This document shows, one piece after another, positions 53,130 to 64,000 of a stretch of DNA of 64,000 nucleotides. Both the position numbers and the translations under genes were made by a program. Location of the stretch: NCBI GenBank assembly GCA_008694505.1, contig VZDJ01007747.1:31563039-31627038 (forward strand). The letters are read 5' to 3'. This DNA comes from Cyanoderma ruficeps. Its lineage: Eukaryota; Chordata; Aves; Passeriformes; Timaliidae. The notes under the pieces are model-generated. The model saw only the letters and a list, made by a program, of their open reading frames with translations, did not search any database and was not told where the DNA came from. Numbering within the stretch: position 1 is the first letter of the stretch; each line of letters opens with the position of its first letter.

Positions 53130-54071
53130 TTAGTAATGTCTTTGAGAAGAAGTAAAAGCTCAGCAGTTGTGGAAAGAGGGTGGAGGACAGTGGGCAGTGT
53201 GAAACAACCCTGCAGACAGTCAGGTCAGAGAAGGAAGAGGAGAGAGGTGCTCCAGTCACTGGAGCAGAGATTCCCATGCAGCCCTTGGAGAAGACCATGG
53301 TGAAGCATGTAGAACCTGCAGCCCATGGAGGACCATGTCAGAACAGATATCCACACTGCAGCCCATGGAGGACGCACTGGAACAGGTGGAGATGTCCTGA
53401 AGGAACTACAGCCCGTGGAGATCCCATGCTGGAGCAGGCATCTGTCAGGAATTGCAGCCCATAGACAGGAGCTCATCCAGGAGCAGGTTTTCTGGCAGGA
53501 GCTGTGGGTCTGTGCAGTGGTCTCTTCCTGAAGGACTGTGCTCTGTGGAAAAGACACATACCAGAGCAGTTCATGAAGAGCTGTGGTGATGGGAAGAACA
53601 CTGGAGCAGTTTGTGAAGGCCTGTAGCCCATGGGAAAGACCCTAAGCTGGAACCAGGGAAAAAAGAGAAGGAAGTGGCAGAGAGGAACTGTTATGAACTG
53701 AAAGCAGCCTGTTTCCCATCCTCCTTACACTGTTTGGGCTGGGGAAGAGGTAGAAGAGTCAGGAATGAAGGAGTGAAGCTGAAGCCTGGGAAGAAGGGGT
53801 GGTAATAAGGTGGTTTAGTGTTTTCCCTTTCTTATTATGCAAATCTGTTCTTATTGGCTATAAATGAAATTGGTTCTCCTCAGGCTGAGTCTGACTACCC
53901 TGTGACAGTAATTGGTAAGTGGTCTCCCTGCCTTTATCTTCACCCACAAGATTCTGCCTGTGATTTTCTCCCCTACCATCTTACTACCTCACCTCTGCCC
54001 TGTTGAAGAGGGGCAGTGAGAGCATCAGTGGATTGGGGGGTTGGCAGCCAGCCAAGATCAGGCCACCATCA
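53130..54071 (+). mobile_element. LTR-like interspersed repeat (avian ERV type) in intron 2
   Basis: The segment has the hallmark of a common bird LTR-type repeat: degenerate reiteration of GCAGCCCATGGAG at 53278, 53318, 53358, 53408 and 53454, with spacings of 40, 40, 50 and 46 bases. This is mixed with GGAGCAGG and CTGGAGCAG units. After that come GTTATGAACTGAA, GTGACAGTAATTGGTAAGTG, a pyrimidine-rich TTATCTTCACCCAC stretch and a final GGCAGCCAGCCAAGATCAGG, resembling the LTR 3' edge. It is sense to LCORL. No gag, pol or env frames are present, so it is a solo or truncated LTR. The 5' limit is uncertain by about 50 bp. Family naming is from memory and not verified. Confidence 0.6.
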
Positions 54072-55345
54072 TGTGCTATTGAAGGCAGATAATCTCAAGA
54101 ACCTCCCTAAACAGAACTGACTGTAATTTAGTGGTATGGAGAAAAGGAGGAAACACACCTGGTAATTGATAATGGGAGTGAAAAAGTTGTTCCGGTTGTA
54201 AGCACATGAAGTGGAAATGAACATGATGGAGGAGACCTTGTTAGTCATGTTTGGATTCACCTGTCAAAATACTGCAGCTGTAATAAAGGCTGTTGCATAA
54301 CTAGGAAACTGTAGGAAAACTACTGCCTGCAGTGTAAGTCTGGTGTAAAGGTAAAAGACATCATCTTGAGATCTTGGTCCCCATGTTCAGGAAACAGGTG
54401 TTCAAGTGAGACATGGGCAGAAGAGATGGAGTTGAATCTGTGAGGAAAACCAGGTGGACTAGATTAGCCACAAAATGAAGTGTAAAGGGGATAATGAAAG
54501 TCTTCTCTAAATGCATCAAGATGCTAAATACCTAGCTATTGTTCATGGGTACAAGAACAAAATTGCCACAAAAGCGAACTGGAATAAGTTGCCACATGCA
54601 ATTTTAAGCGAGAAATCAGAAGCTTAATTTTAACTATTTGCACAGTTGGTTTGGGAAAAGTTTTAAAGTAACTGGTGTTCATGAAGAGAAGGGTACTGGC
54701 TGAAAACTCTTAATTTTTGAAATGGATCTTAGTAACTTGTTTAAAGAAAGTAGATTGTGTCTCCATTCAGTAGAAGACTGCACTTGATACAGGCAATGTA
54801 AGTTTAAGTCCTGCATTCTCTCTAGACCAAAGTACATTTTCTGATAAAACATATAAAGGTACTTTTCTAGATAAATCAAGTGCTACAAGTGAGTATAAGG
54901 CTTGGATTTACCTATAGTGATGATCAATTAAAATGCCATAAAGTATAATGCATGTAGCTCACATGGTGAGCAGTCCATATCCTAATTCTTAGCTTAGTTT
55001 ACTACAAGTTTACACACTTCAGTTAAAAAGAATGATGTCTGCAATTCAGAGCTTTCTTTGCAGTATTCAGATGCCTCCAGTAATCATGACAGATAACCAG
55101 TTGAATTGAACGAGTTTACCTTTTCTTTTAAGGAAGGCACTCTCTTCTATTTGTAAGTCGAGCTGTATGAGCCAGACAATAATTTGAAAATATATGAAGA
55201 ATTGAATATGACTGAATGCATTGTACCAATAAATACATGTCATAGTAGTGATGGGGTTTATTGAGAGAATTTTAGGAAGTGTATTTTGTTCTGGAAATCA
55301 ATGTTTGCTTGTTTAAAACATCTAGCTTTCTTTTCTTCCTTTAAG

Positions 55346-55425
55346 ACTGTGAACCAGAAGAGCTAACTGACTGGTCTATGGATGAGAAATGTTCCTTTTG
55401 TAATTTACACAAAGAAACAGCCAGT
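55346..55425 (+). CDS. LCORL: LCORL coding exon 3
   Basis: The 80-base exon completes an Asp codon and encodes EPEELTDWSMDEKCSFCNL after Cys, then HKETAS. The acidic stretch and the C-x-x-C pair (KCSFCNL) are conserved in LCORL and, with changes, in LCOR. The acceptor TTTCTTTTCTTCCTTTAAG has a long pyrimidine tract, and the donor is AGT|GTAAGT. It enters in phase 1 and leaves in phase 0. It pairs with exon 4 across a very short intron. Whether the two Cys residues bind metal is not known from this sequence. Confidence 0.95.
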
Positions 55426-55655
55426 GTAAGTATGAGCATTATAAGCATTAAGCTTTACTCCCCAACACTCATTTCTTGGTATAAAAGTAAGAGTCAGAGA
55501 ATTGAATTTTGCAAATAAGTTAATTCTGCATTTTGACTCAAGGTAGTTTGATTTTAGTGGTTCTATTCCATTCAATAGCTCAGTAATTTAATTGTATATT
55601 TTACTACCAGCAGACTAACTTCTGGAAGGTGTTATGATCTTTATATGTTTTCTAG
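55426..55655 (+). other. LCORL: LCORL intron 3 (230 bp)
   Basis: A very short intron with a strong donor GTAAGT and acceptor TATGTTTTCTAG. If retained, translation would run on for 30 codons and stop at TAA 55516-55518, giving a truncated product of about 160 residues. No other feature was seen. Confidence 0.95.
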
Positions 55656-55785
55656 GATCGTGCATCAGTTTTCGGTTCTTCACAGTCAACGCCTACAGAG
55701 GAACTGTCATCTCAGGGCCAGTCCAACACTGATAAGATTGAATGCCAAGCAGAAAACTATCTAAATGCACTCTTTCGAAAGAAAG
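55656..55785 (+). CDS. LCORL: LCORL coding exon 4
   Basis: The 130-base exon encodes DRASVFG, then [17 protein letters not shown], then TD and [17 protein letters not shown]. The second and third blocks match the LCORL family. The first seven residues differ from the mammalian protein as I recall it, so this end is the variable part. The Ser/Thr/Gln-rich middle looks disordered. The final [10 protein letters not shown] may be helical. The donor is AAAG|GTAATA, phase 1, and the next exon should begin with bases completing an Asp codon. That exon was not found before base 64000, so the gene is cut by the window end. The nuclear-receptor-box region and the psq-type helix-turn-helix end of the protein would be encoded downstream. 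Confidence 0.95.
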
Positions 55786-56566
55786 GTAATAAAAGCATGT
55801 CTTTTGTATCATGAAATATAACAAAAAATCTAGAAGAATCAAATTATTCAAGATTTATTTTGTTTGCTAAGTATTTTTTTTTTAATTTTTGTACTGAAAT
55901 AGATGTTTCTGCTGTTTCTCTTTTTTGTTCCTTTGGTTTTTCTTACTTGAATCACCAAATGAAGTAACACCCTTCCTACTAGCTGTTCTTCCTCGTCCTC
56001 TTGGATTATGTGTATTACTCTTTTGAATCCCTGTTCATAAATTGTGTTGGATTTTTCTTTTTACCATGAGCTGCTCCGTTGTTTTCACGCCAACCTCAGG
56101 TGTCATTCTCTGGAGTTTTAAGCATTTAAACATTTTCTGTTCCTAATTTCTCACTTCTGGTTTTCAGTGGCAAAAACATTTAGGCGAGAGAATGTGCTTT
56201 GCAGATTGCAAAATAGAATTTGGGATCTTCTTGCATGCAAGCTGCTCCTTCAAATACATCCAAGTTGGAGGTTAAAATTTCTTGTCAAAATATAGTATTT
56301 AGTAGGTTATTAATTCCTTGACTGTTCTTGTTTTTTGGCACTTATCAAGATAGAGCAGTACATGAGTGAATGACAAGTCAGTTTAGTTCATGAAGGTTAC
56401 TTGGTTACTGCCTTCAAAAGCATGAATTCCTTTAATTCATGTGAATGAAGAAATGTGAGTGAAGTTAACAGTTCACATGAATGCAGTAACTACAATTTTC
56501 ATAGATTTTTCTTAGGTTTAGGATGTGGATGTTAGAATAGCTGAGTGAGAGAGATTCTTGCTTGCC

Positions 56567-56582
56567 TTTTTTTTTTTTTTTT
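56567..56582. repeat. T16 homopolymer
   Basis: Sixteen T bases after GCTTGCC. Simple repeat in intron 4. Confidence 0.9.
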
Positions 56583-58467
56583 GCTAGGGTGACAGCTCTT
56601 GGTTTTAACAGTTAGACACCGTCTCTTTATCATAGGTGGGAGAAAAAAGCAAAGTTAGTTTTCTCCCTTTTACATGAGTGTAGCAGGAGAGATTATTATG
56701 CCCTTGAACCTGGGGTATGCAGAATCTTTTTCTGTACAGATTTTGTGTCTACTCAGTCTACATTTTGCTTTTTTGCATTTTAAAGAACTTGAAATGGAGT
56801 GCAACAGCATTTTGAGTCTATCCTTTGGACTCTTGGCTTTCTTTCAAACCAGCTATTTTCCTTCTGAACTAAAATGTCCAGTGAAGTTGGCACGTCATTA
56901 CTTCTTAGTCTTACTATGTTCTCATCACAGGCCCAACTGTGTGGCATCTCCCTAGGCAGATATCTTAATTCCTTCAGATTTCTATTTTGTCAGATCTCTT
57001 CTTCGTCTTGATGTGTACAGTGTTTTTTAGTGTTTGCCTGCTTTTTGCTCCTGCTGCAGATGATCTCTTTTGATACTCCTTGAGAGGAACTTCTGTCACT
57101 GGAGAAGTGAAACTTGGCATGACCTCCCTTAATAGAGTGAATGACTTCTAAGTGAAGTTTTTTCACAAAGAACATTTGGCTTTTAGCACCTTCTTTAGGT
57201 TTGATCTGCCAGATCAGTGATGCTAGGTTAAAGAGGTTTTCTCTATTGAAAAACAACCAGTTGTGTTTGTGATTCTCTGAAGTACTTCTGTATTCTTGGG
57301 TAAGAATTTACTAAGAATATTGCTTCAGTTCAGGGTTTAGCAGTCTTTAAAGTTGTTCAAATTATGGGAAGTGAAAAGGAAGAAAATAGTAAAGGGCATG
57401 TGAAACCAATTTATGAGGTATTCAAGTAACTGGTTTGGATTTTAGGAGGAAGATGAAGAGTTTTACTAAGAAAATCCCAAGTCTGCTTTCTGAATTTTTG
57501 TAGGTTTTTGAGTTCAAGTATCAACTTAGCAGAAAAGGAATTAAAAATTTTTCCAGTAATTGTTTAGCTAAGCAATAGTTCTTATACCTGGTCCCAACCA
57601 AGGTGTTCTTTCATTGTTGGAAAATTGTAGGATTCTTGACTGGCTGTCATTAAAATGGAGTAACGCTTGTTTGGATTGCAAACTCCTCAAGATGATCTAC
57701 TCTCTTGCTATTGTAGCGAATTTAGGCCTCTATGAACAACTTCTAAGACTAGTGAGCAAATTAGAGAGTTCATTTCTTGGTCCCGTTAATCTTTTATTTT
57801 CAATAAATTAATGTATTAATTTAATTTGCAGGCTGGTTTGAGGGATTTGGTTGTGGGTTTGGGGGTTTTTTTTCTATCAGGAAACTTGTTCAGAAGATCT
57901 TAAAACATGCAGCCATGTTGTTGTCTGGAGCAGACAGCGTTCAGACATTAATGTATGACAATTTGTAGAATCTGGGACAAAAGATGATAGAACTCCTGCC
58001 AAAATGAGTAAACTCTTGAAATGCTGTAAACAACTAGAGTCTTCCCATTAGGAACCCAACTTCACTATGTATTAGTGAAAGACCAGTTTTGTAGTCAGTT
58101 GTCTGTGGGAAAGTCCTGTGCTCAGCAGACACGTCAGCAAATCCAAAATCCTTCTTGTCATCAGACACTGATTGTTGCCATTAAACAATGTGTCTGAAAC
58201 CCAAATGCTTTCTTCCCAACTTTGGCATCTCTCTCTACCCTTTTGGTGGTGTAAGCAGACTGTGGTGCTTTTCCACTTACATAATGTTGAAGTTCAACTG
58301 TTCTGTTAAGGGAAAAAAACCAGTGTGCTTTAAACAATACATATTAAGGTTTTTTTTACTGTGAGTATTAGAGAATGTGACATGTGATCATAATTATATC
58401 ACAGAATCACAGTTGTTTAAAAGCTTGATCAGACATTTTGTTCATGGACTATTAATTTTCTGTATTT

Positions 58468-58506
58468 CTAGTAATACACATTGTGTATTACTAGTAATAC
58501 ACATTG
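58468..58506. repeat. Perfect 13-bp palindrome with overlapping direct repeat
   Basis: CTAGTAATACACA (58468-58480) and TGTGTATTACTAG (58482-58494) are exact reverse complements around a single T. The unit TAGTAATACACATTG also occurs twice in direct orientation (58469-58483 and 58492-58506). This suggests a duplicated and inverted short segment, such as a template-switch event. Confidence 0.9.
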
Positions 58507-60619
58507 AAGCTCATTTTTCCATGCAGTATTAATGTAACCTCTTAAAAAAAACCCAAAGAAAAATAGTTGTGAATCAGGTTCTATCTTCAGGATAGATGAT
58601 CCACCAAGAGATGACTGAGACATGAGAAGCTCTTGTAGAAGTTAAGGAATTCAGGCACAAAATTATAGGGTTTTTCCAGATTCTCTGGGCTGCTCTGTCA
58701 AGTATCTTCAATGCCATGTTTCCCATCCCAAAGTAAGTTTCCTGTAAGCTTTTTAAAGCACTTTACTGTTTCTAGATATCCCTGTTATGTTCTAAAATAT
58801 TTCTATTCATAAGTATGGCTTTCTTACACCATACTGTATACCTGGATTTAACTTTGAGTTCTCCTGTTCTTTTTGTGGCTGTCTTTGAGTTGTGTAGCTG
58901 TCACAAGCTACGCTTCTTGGACAATATATATTTAATTTAGCAAACTTATGACAATGTGATATGCACATGTTATCTCAGACTAAAAGTGTTACTTTGTGAG
59001 GTGTAGTTTTGAGCTGTACACACTACTTCATCCAGACCTGCAGTTTATTTTGATTAATAATTTTAAGAAATCTACTTTATCCTTTCAAAATCTGGAAGAT
59101 TTTCTGTAATCACTGAGAGCTCTGACAGAGTTTGTGCAATAAACTTCTGTGGCAGCTTTGCTGTCCCTCTTAAGCTTCATCAGGAAAGAATGTTTAGTGG
59201 TGTTTCAGTGCTTTCTTAAGGAGATAAAGCATACTTTTTGTGTTGACCACCTACCTGCCACTGACCCTGCATTTCTTTGTCATTTCAGCTGCTTTTACAA
59301 GGATTTATAGAAATATGACTGAATATAGGGTAGTGAAAATTGCAACATGAATAAAGGAAGAAAAAAGGTGGCATGTTTATGGGAACAGAAGAGTGAACTT
59401 AATCCTTCTGTTTGTTGATTAGTCAAGTTAACTGGACTAATCATCATACATGGCTCAGAATAAATAGTTCTATTCCTGTTTTAACATGTTGATGACCTGA
59501 CAGCGATCTGAATGATTTTACAAGTAGAACTAAGAACGTCACTGGGACAGTTTGGTAGCTATTGAGGTGGGGTTGTTAAAAGAACTTGTGGCTTTTTTGT
59601 GAAAAGGAGAGAGATAGAGTGAATTTATGAAGCACACTGAGAAGCAATCATGTCCTTAGTTCTGCTTCTCACGCAACTGGATTGCAGGTGCAAGGGAGAT
59701 TGTGATTCCCTGCTGCTTTTCACTGCCTTTTGGCATTGTGTCAGAAGACAAATTAAGTTATTAGGTTGACATTTTTAATAAAAAAGTACTGTTTTTCGAT
59801 AAAAGGAATACTGTTGTGGAACACTACTTTGGGAGCTTTTAACTTCTGGCTCATTGTCTTGCCAAACAGTCAAATCTGTCACCATAGATGTTGCGGTCTA
59901 GTGATCACACATAATGTTAATGTGCAGGATAGTTAATAGTAAAGACTTGTATAGTTACAAGCTTGTGCAGCACATAAGCTGAGGAAGTATTAATCCTGAA
60001 CATGAGCTTTGAATTGGAATAAATCATTGCAATTAGTCATAATTACATGATGTTTATTACTCTCTTCTCTTGCATTCAGACTGTTACCTTGACAATCACA
60101 AGCAGAAAATATCAGATCACATCATACAAATTCAGTCTTCTTTTATCCTAATAACATCAGGTCTGCAGTGATCTGAGAGAAACTAGAGGAACATTAGGGC
60201 TAACTTATTCTAAACCTTTAGAGACTGTTCTGCTGGGTCTGAAGTAGGGTATATGTACATACATGATCCATGGACTAAATACAGCTGCCTTGTATTTTAT
60301 AATAACTGTGAAAAACATGAGTTTAAACAGGTCTAGGCATGTAAATTTAAAACTTTGCAAGTTGTAGCTATAGTCACAACCCCTAATAAAACATCTTAGA
60401 AAAAAAAACCTATTCAGATCATACCAAGTATATCTGGTGCCATCTGCTGATAACAATTAAGAAATATTTGGTAGTAATGCTAAGTTCAGAGTTCTAATAC
60501 CTTTCTTGCCCAAAATATGTTTCATTGTGTTTAATAATTTTACATGGCTAGTTACAAATTTCTCATGTGTAGTGGAAGATTACAACCATGAATCACAGGC
60601 TGGGTGAAGTTCTTCCCCA

Positions 60620-61316
60620 TGTTGGGTGGAACAGACTGGGCAATGAGATACTGGAGAGCAGCACTACAGAAAGGGACCTGAGGGTCCTGGTCAGGGGAAA
60701 GTTGAACATGAGCCAGCAGTGCCCTGGCAGCCAGGAGGCCCAACCCTGTCCTGGGGTGCATCAGGCTCAGCATCACCAGGCAGGGGAGGGGAATGTCCTG
60801 CTCTGCTCTGAGCTGGGGCAGCCTCACCTCCACGGCTAGGGGCAGTTTTGGGTGCCACAGTATAAGAAAGACATTAAACATTAGAGTGTCCAAAGGACAG
60901 CAACAAAGAAGGTGAAGGGTTTTAAGAGTGGCTGAAGTCACTTGCCTTTTTCAGCCTGGAGGAGGCTGAGAGGAGACCTCATTGCAGTTACAACTTTCTC
61001 TTGAGGGAAAATGGAAGAGCAGGCACTGATCTCTTCTCTGTAGTGACCAGTGACAAAACTTGAGGTCAACTTCAGTCCCAAAGATGTGCTGGGGGAGTTT
61101 AGGTTGGATGTTGGGAAAACATTCTTCACTTGGGGTGGTTGGCCACTGGAACAGGCTCCCCAGGGAAGTGGTCACACCACCAAGCCTGACAGAGTTCAAG
61201 AAGCATTTGGACAATAATCTCAGGCACATGGTGTGACTCTTGGAGCTGTCCTGAGCAGGGTCAGGAGCTGGACTTTGATGATCCTTGTTGGTTCCTTTCC
61301 ACTCAGGATATTGTAT
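60620..61316 (+). mobile_element. CR1 LINE, 5'-truncated copy with 3' end
   Basis: About 0.7 kb follows an avian CR1 in sense orientation. At the left, traces of the end of the ORF2 protein are visible (ERDLRVLV, then GKLNMSQQC) before frameshifts break it. Then come CAGTTTTGGGTGCCACAGTA, TCAGCCTGGAGGAGGCTGAG, GACCTCATTGCAGTTACAAC, GGAACAGGCTCCCCAGGGAA and GAGTTCAAGAAGCATTTGGA. Finally the 3' end reads GATGATCCTTGTTGG, then a TATTGTATGATT tail. Multiple frameshifts and substitutions show it is inactive. The left limit is approximate. The tail resembles that of the fragment at 20.3 kb. Confidence 0.9.
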
Positions 61317-64000
61317 GATTTTAAGACAGGGTCAAAGTCTTTACAGTGCTGCATAGCAGGATAATGACAGATTGTAAACAAGTTGAAATGAGAGGTTCTT
61401 TTTAATGTAAGGAAAAATGAGGACAGGCAAGCAGTAGAACATGCCACCCAGAGGTTGTAGAGTCTCCCATTCATGGAAGTATTTCTTACCTAACTAGGAA
61501 AAATCCAGAGGAACTTGCTTTGACCTCAAAAATAACCACTTTGAATAAGGAGTTTTACTAGACACCTCCCACGGTACTTCCACTGTGATTTACCAGTTAA
61601 TGATTTACATTACAGAATGGTCAATGTGATAGCAACACTATTTGCATTTATGGCAGATAAGTTTAGACTACCTGAGTCTAACCCTGTTGATTGAATATGC
61701 ATTTAGCAGCAAGGGCACTTCAGATGCAACCTGGGAGTACATCTTTCAGTGTGTATGCTCTTAGATACAAACACACCACCCCCTCATCATATTACCTTTT
61801 TAGAGTAAATTAACTTAAAATCTGTAAACTGCCAACTGTAGCAGTTGAATATATGAGAAATTCTGCTGCATTTATTCTTCATAGGGAGCATTTGGAAATC
61901 ATTACCAAAAAAATAAAGTAATACTAAAGAAATTATTATAAGAACAAAAAATAAATCCTTTATTATTCTAACTAGGTAAAAGATGACTGCTCCTAAGGAA
62001 AAAGCTGACTTCTGCAAGTGTTTAAAAGCTTGGCTATTACCGGTGTGAAGAGTCTAAAGTGGAACAGAAAGGCAGTAAAATCTTGACAGCTCTGAATTAG
62101 TTTTGTCGTGCAGTTTTATAATAATTGATGCAGGGGATGGTGATTAATAAGGAGAGATCTGTTCCAGGCTGTTATGTTTTCCTGCTAATGGTAGGTCCCC
62201 TGTATTCTTAAGGGTACAGATCACACCACAAAGTGAAATGATTCCCCCATTTGCACTGATGATCACCTATTAACCAAAAGTTGTCAAAGAAGTTTTTCTT
62301 GTGTGCTTGCAACAAACTGATGGCTCTCTATAAGTAGGGTCATTCAAATCCTACTGTCTTGATAATGTTTTGTATAATTCATTTTGTATGAGTTTCTGAT
62401 TACAGGCAGTCAAATTTTTGGGTTTTCAAGCTAAGCTGTTGTTCAGTAGATTTCATTGTCTGTAACTACCATTTCCCTGTCATGTAGATAATTCAATTAT
62501 TTAATTTCATCTCTTAACTTCACATGTTCTTTTCTTGTATTTTGCATATGCATCAGTACTTTATACCTATTGCCTTCCAGCTGCAGTATCTGTTGTTGAA
62601 TTTTTTTCTTTACTTCTAAGTGTGTCTCTAGGATGGCAAATTCCAGTTGAACATTTATGGAGTTCATTATTTAGAAATCAGGAAATAGGTATGCTCTGTG
62701 TATATTGCTGTGCCTGGAGGTCACATGGTGGGGAGAGATCTTTCTCTTTGCAGGTGTCCTCCATCGTTTAGAATTTTATCTGATACCTCTCTTCAAGAAA
62801 CACCTATCAATTTTAGGTATTTTGGTAGAGGTCTGGTTGAAAGTTTGTTGGAAGATAGAGCTTTAACCATGAGTAGGTTTGTTTTGTCATGCCTTGGGTA
62901 AGTTCTCTTGAAACCAAGATGTTTTAAAAATGCCGGAGCTTTACTGTATCTCATCAAGCACTACGAAGAGGCTGACCAAAAGGTCTTGACAGGAAGCATC
63001 TGAGCAGTGAGTCAGCTGCCCTCATGTACTGTAGACAGCAGATCTCATAGGTGCAGGTTTGTAAATCCTTGCAATGCTCTATTGGTGAAAATGAATTCTC
63101 AAAATGGAATATGTTTGAAATAAACCTGAAACAACAAGCAAAAGATCTTCTGTGCATTCATCCTAAACCTGAGCAGCATTCATTGATCAGTACTGGTAGT
63201 CACTCTCTTGGTAGTGGATGGATAAAGCTTCATTGGCATAAAATGCTGGAGCAAATATGCTGTGTGATCCTCCTCCAAACTTCCTATTAGGAAATGTTTC
63301 CATGCAAACATCTACCCAACCCAGCCCTTTCAGTTTCTTCACTTCCATTAAAAAAACCCCTCAGTTTATCATCTGGTTTATCTGTTTCAGATTGACTTTA
63401 TTATGCCAGTAACTACAGAACTATGTCCTTCGGTATTTCCTTCAGGCAGTCAGGGCTCACCTAAAAGCTAATTCTTCATTGCTTTCGCACTTGCTTTAAA
63501 TCCCTCTCCCTTCTCGAGTGAACACTGTTTCAGTCATCACCTATGAACTCAAGGATGGACAGTGGTTAAAATATTGAAAAGGATATTTATGTGAGGAGGG
63601 GTGTAAAGTTGAAGGAAAGAAGGAAGAGTGGGACAGTGAAATAAGTACTTCTACTACCAGTTTAAGGGAAAACACAGATCTCTGATTATGGTCAATTGTA
63701 CTTGCCTTGTGAAATGGTGTAATGCAGTCATCAGTGCAGTAGGACGGCTTACTTTGAGTTTCTTAATTGCGTTACTTATGCTAAGTTACACTTACTTTTT
63801 TTTTTCTGTTACTTCTATTAGGATTCTTTTTGGTGATTCACAGTTGCAGTTTCAGTTGTGCTTTGTAATAAGAGGTTTAACTTTTTTGTAGCTGGTAGAT
63901 AACATTAAAATAGAGTTATATGTATTGCGTTTGATCTTTTTTGTTTGTTTGTTTCTAAAATGAGATCCTCCTTTCAATTGAAATGTTACATAGAGCAAAA

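Larger units (their letters stand above)
48579..55345 (+). other. LCORL: LCORL intron 2 (6,767 bp)
   Basis: Borders are GTAAAT and TTCCTTTAAG. It contains an inverted CA/TG repeat (49,004-49,063), a small hairpin (52,466-52,490) and an LTR-like repeat of about 0.9 kb (53,130-54,071). The remainder is AT-rich with no recognised gene or exon. Confidence 0.9.
55786..64000 (+). other. LCORL: LCORL intron 4 (start; runs off the window)
   Basis: It begins GTAATA. At least 8.2 kb is present without a recognisable next LCORL exon. It holds a 16-base T run (56567-56582), a 27-bp palindrome near 58,480 and a CR1 copy at 60.6-61.3 kb. A phase-compatible open stretch at 56168-56295 follows a fair acceptor and is discussed as a possible cryptic exon. 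The remainder is AT-rich and unidentified. Confidence 0.85.

Noticed and set aside
58399..58411. TCACAGAATCACAG, like the reversed CR1 3' tail
   Set aside because: Only about a dozen bases match and the sequence beyond does not follow CR1, so it cannot be called an antisense copy.
55786..64000. Search for the next LCORL exon and for the neighbouring gene NCAPG
   Set aside because: No block resembling the continuation of LCORL after FRKK was seen, and NCAPG is expected beyond the 3' end of LCORL, outside this window.
1..64000. tRNA, snRNA, rRNA, CRISPR array, operon or prophage features
   Set aside because: None was recognised. The window has the structure of vertebrate nuclear DNA, and the regular repeats seen are simple repeats or retroelement pieces.

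Overview
The window looks like nuclear DNA from a bird. It is AT-rich, with a single strong CpG island, GT-AG introns and several CR1 LINE fragments, including the characteristic CR1 3' end. It also has LTR-type interspersed repeats of the kind common in bird genomes. Nothing suggests bacterial, phage or organelle DNA. The species cannot be fixed from the sequence alone. Assignment to birds rather than another reptile rests on the repeat types and is an inference.

Only one protein-coding gene can be supported: the 5' part of LCORL (ligand-dependent nuclear receptor corepressor-like), read on the + strand. Four coding exons are visible at 24590-24737, 48513-48578, 55346-55425 and 55656-55785. 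Their splice sites and phases agree (1, 1, 0, 1). Together they encode 141 residues plus one base. The rest of the protein, including the DNA-binding end, must lie beyond base 64000. The gene starts inside a CpG island of about 1.65 kb (roughly 23,880-25,540) that carries promoter-type motifs: a ZNF143/THAP11-like site with an inverted partner, a GC box, G-runs, an RFX X-box and two CACGTG E-boxes.

Layout: 1 to about 23.9 kb is intergenic sequence upstream of LCORL, with no supported gene; it holds two CR1 fragments, an LTR remnant and simple repeats. About 23.9-25.5 kb is the CpG-island promoter and exon 1. Intron 1 (23.8 kb) holds an old CR1 3' end and low-complexity tracts. Intron 2 (6.8 kb) holds a roughly 0.9 kb LTR-like repeat. 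Exons 3 and 4 are separated by only 230 bp. The start of intron 4 fills the remainder and contains a roughly 0.7 kb CR1.

LCORL is a nuclear chromatin factor. Long vertebrate isoforms are known as PALI2, an accessory subunit of Polycomb repressive complex 2, and the NCAPG-LCORL locus is associated with body size in several vertebrates. I found no undescribed biological system here. The findings are modest: promoter architecture, two abutting upstream ORFs, frame-neutral exon modules, a possible cryptic exon, and several small repeats and palindromes.
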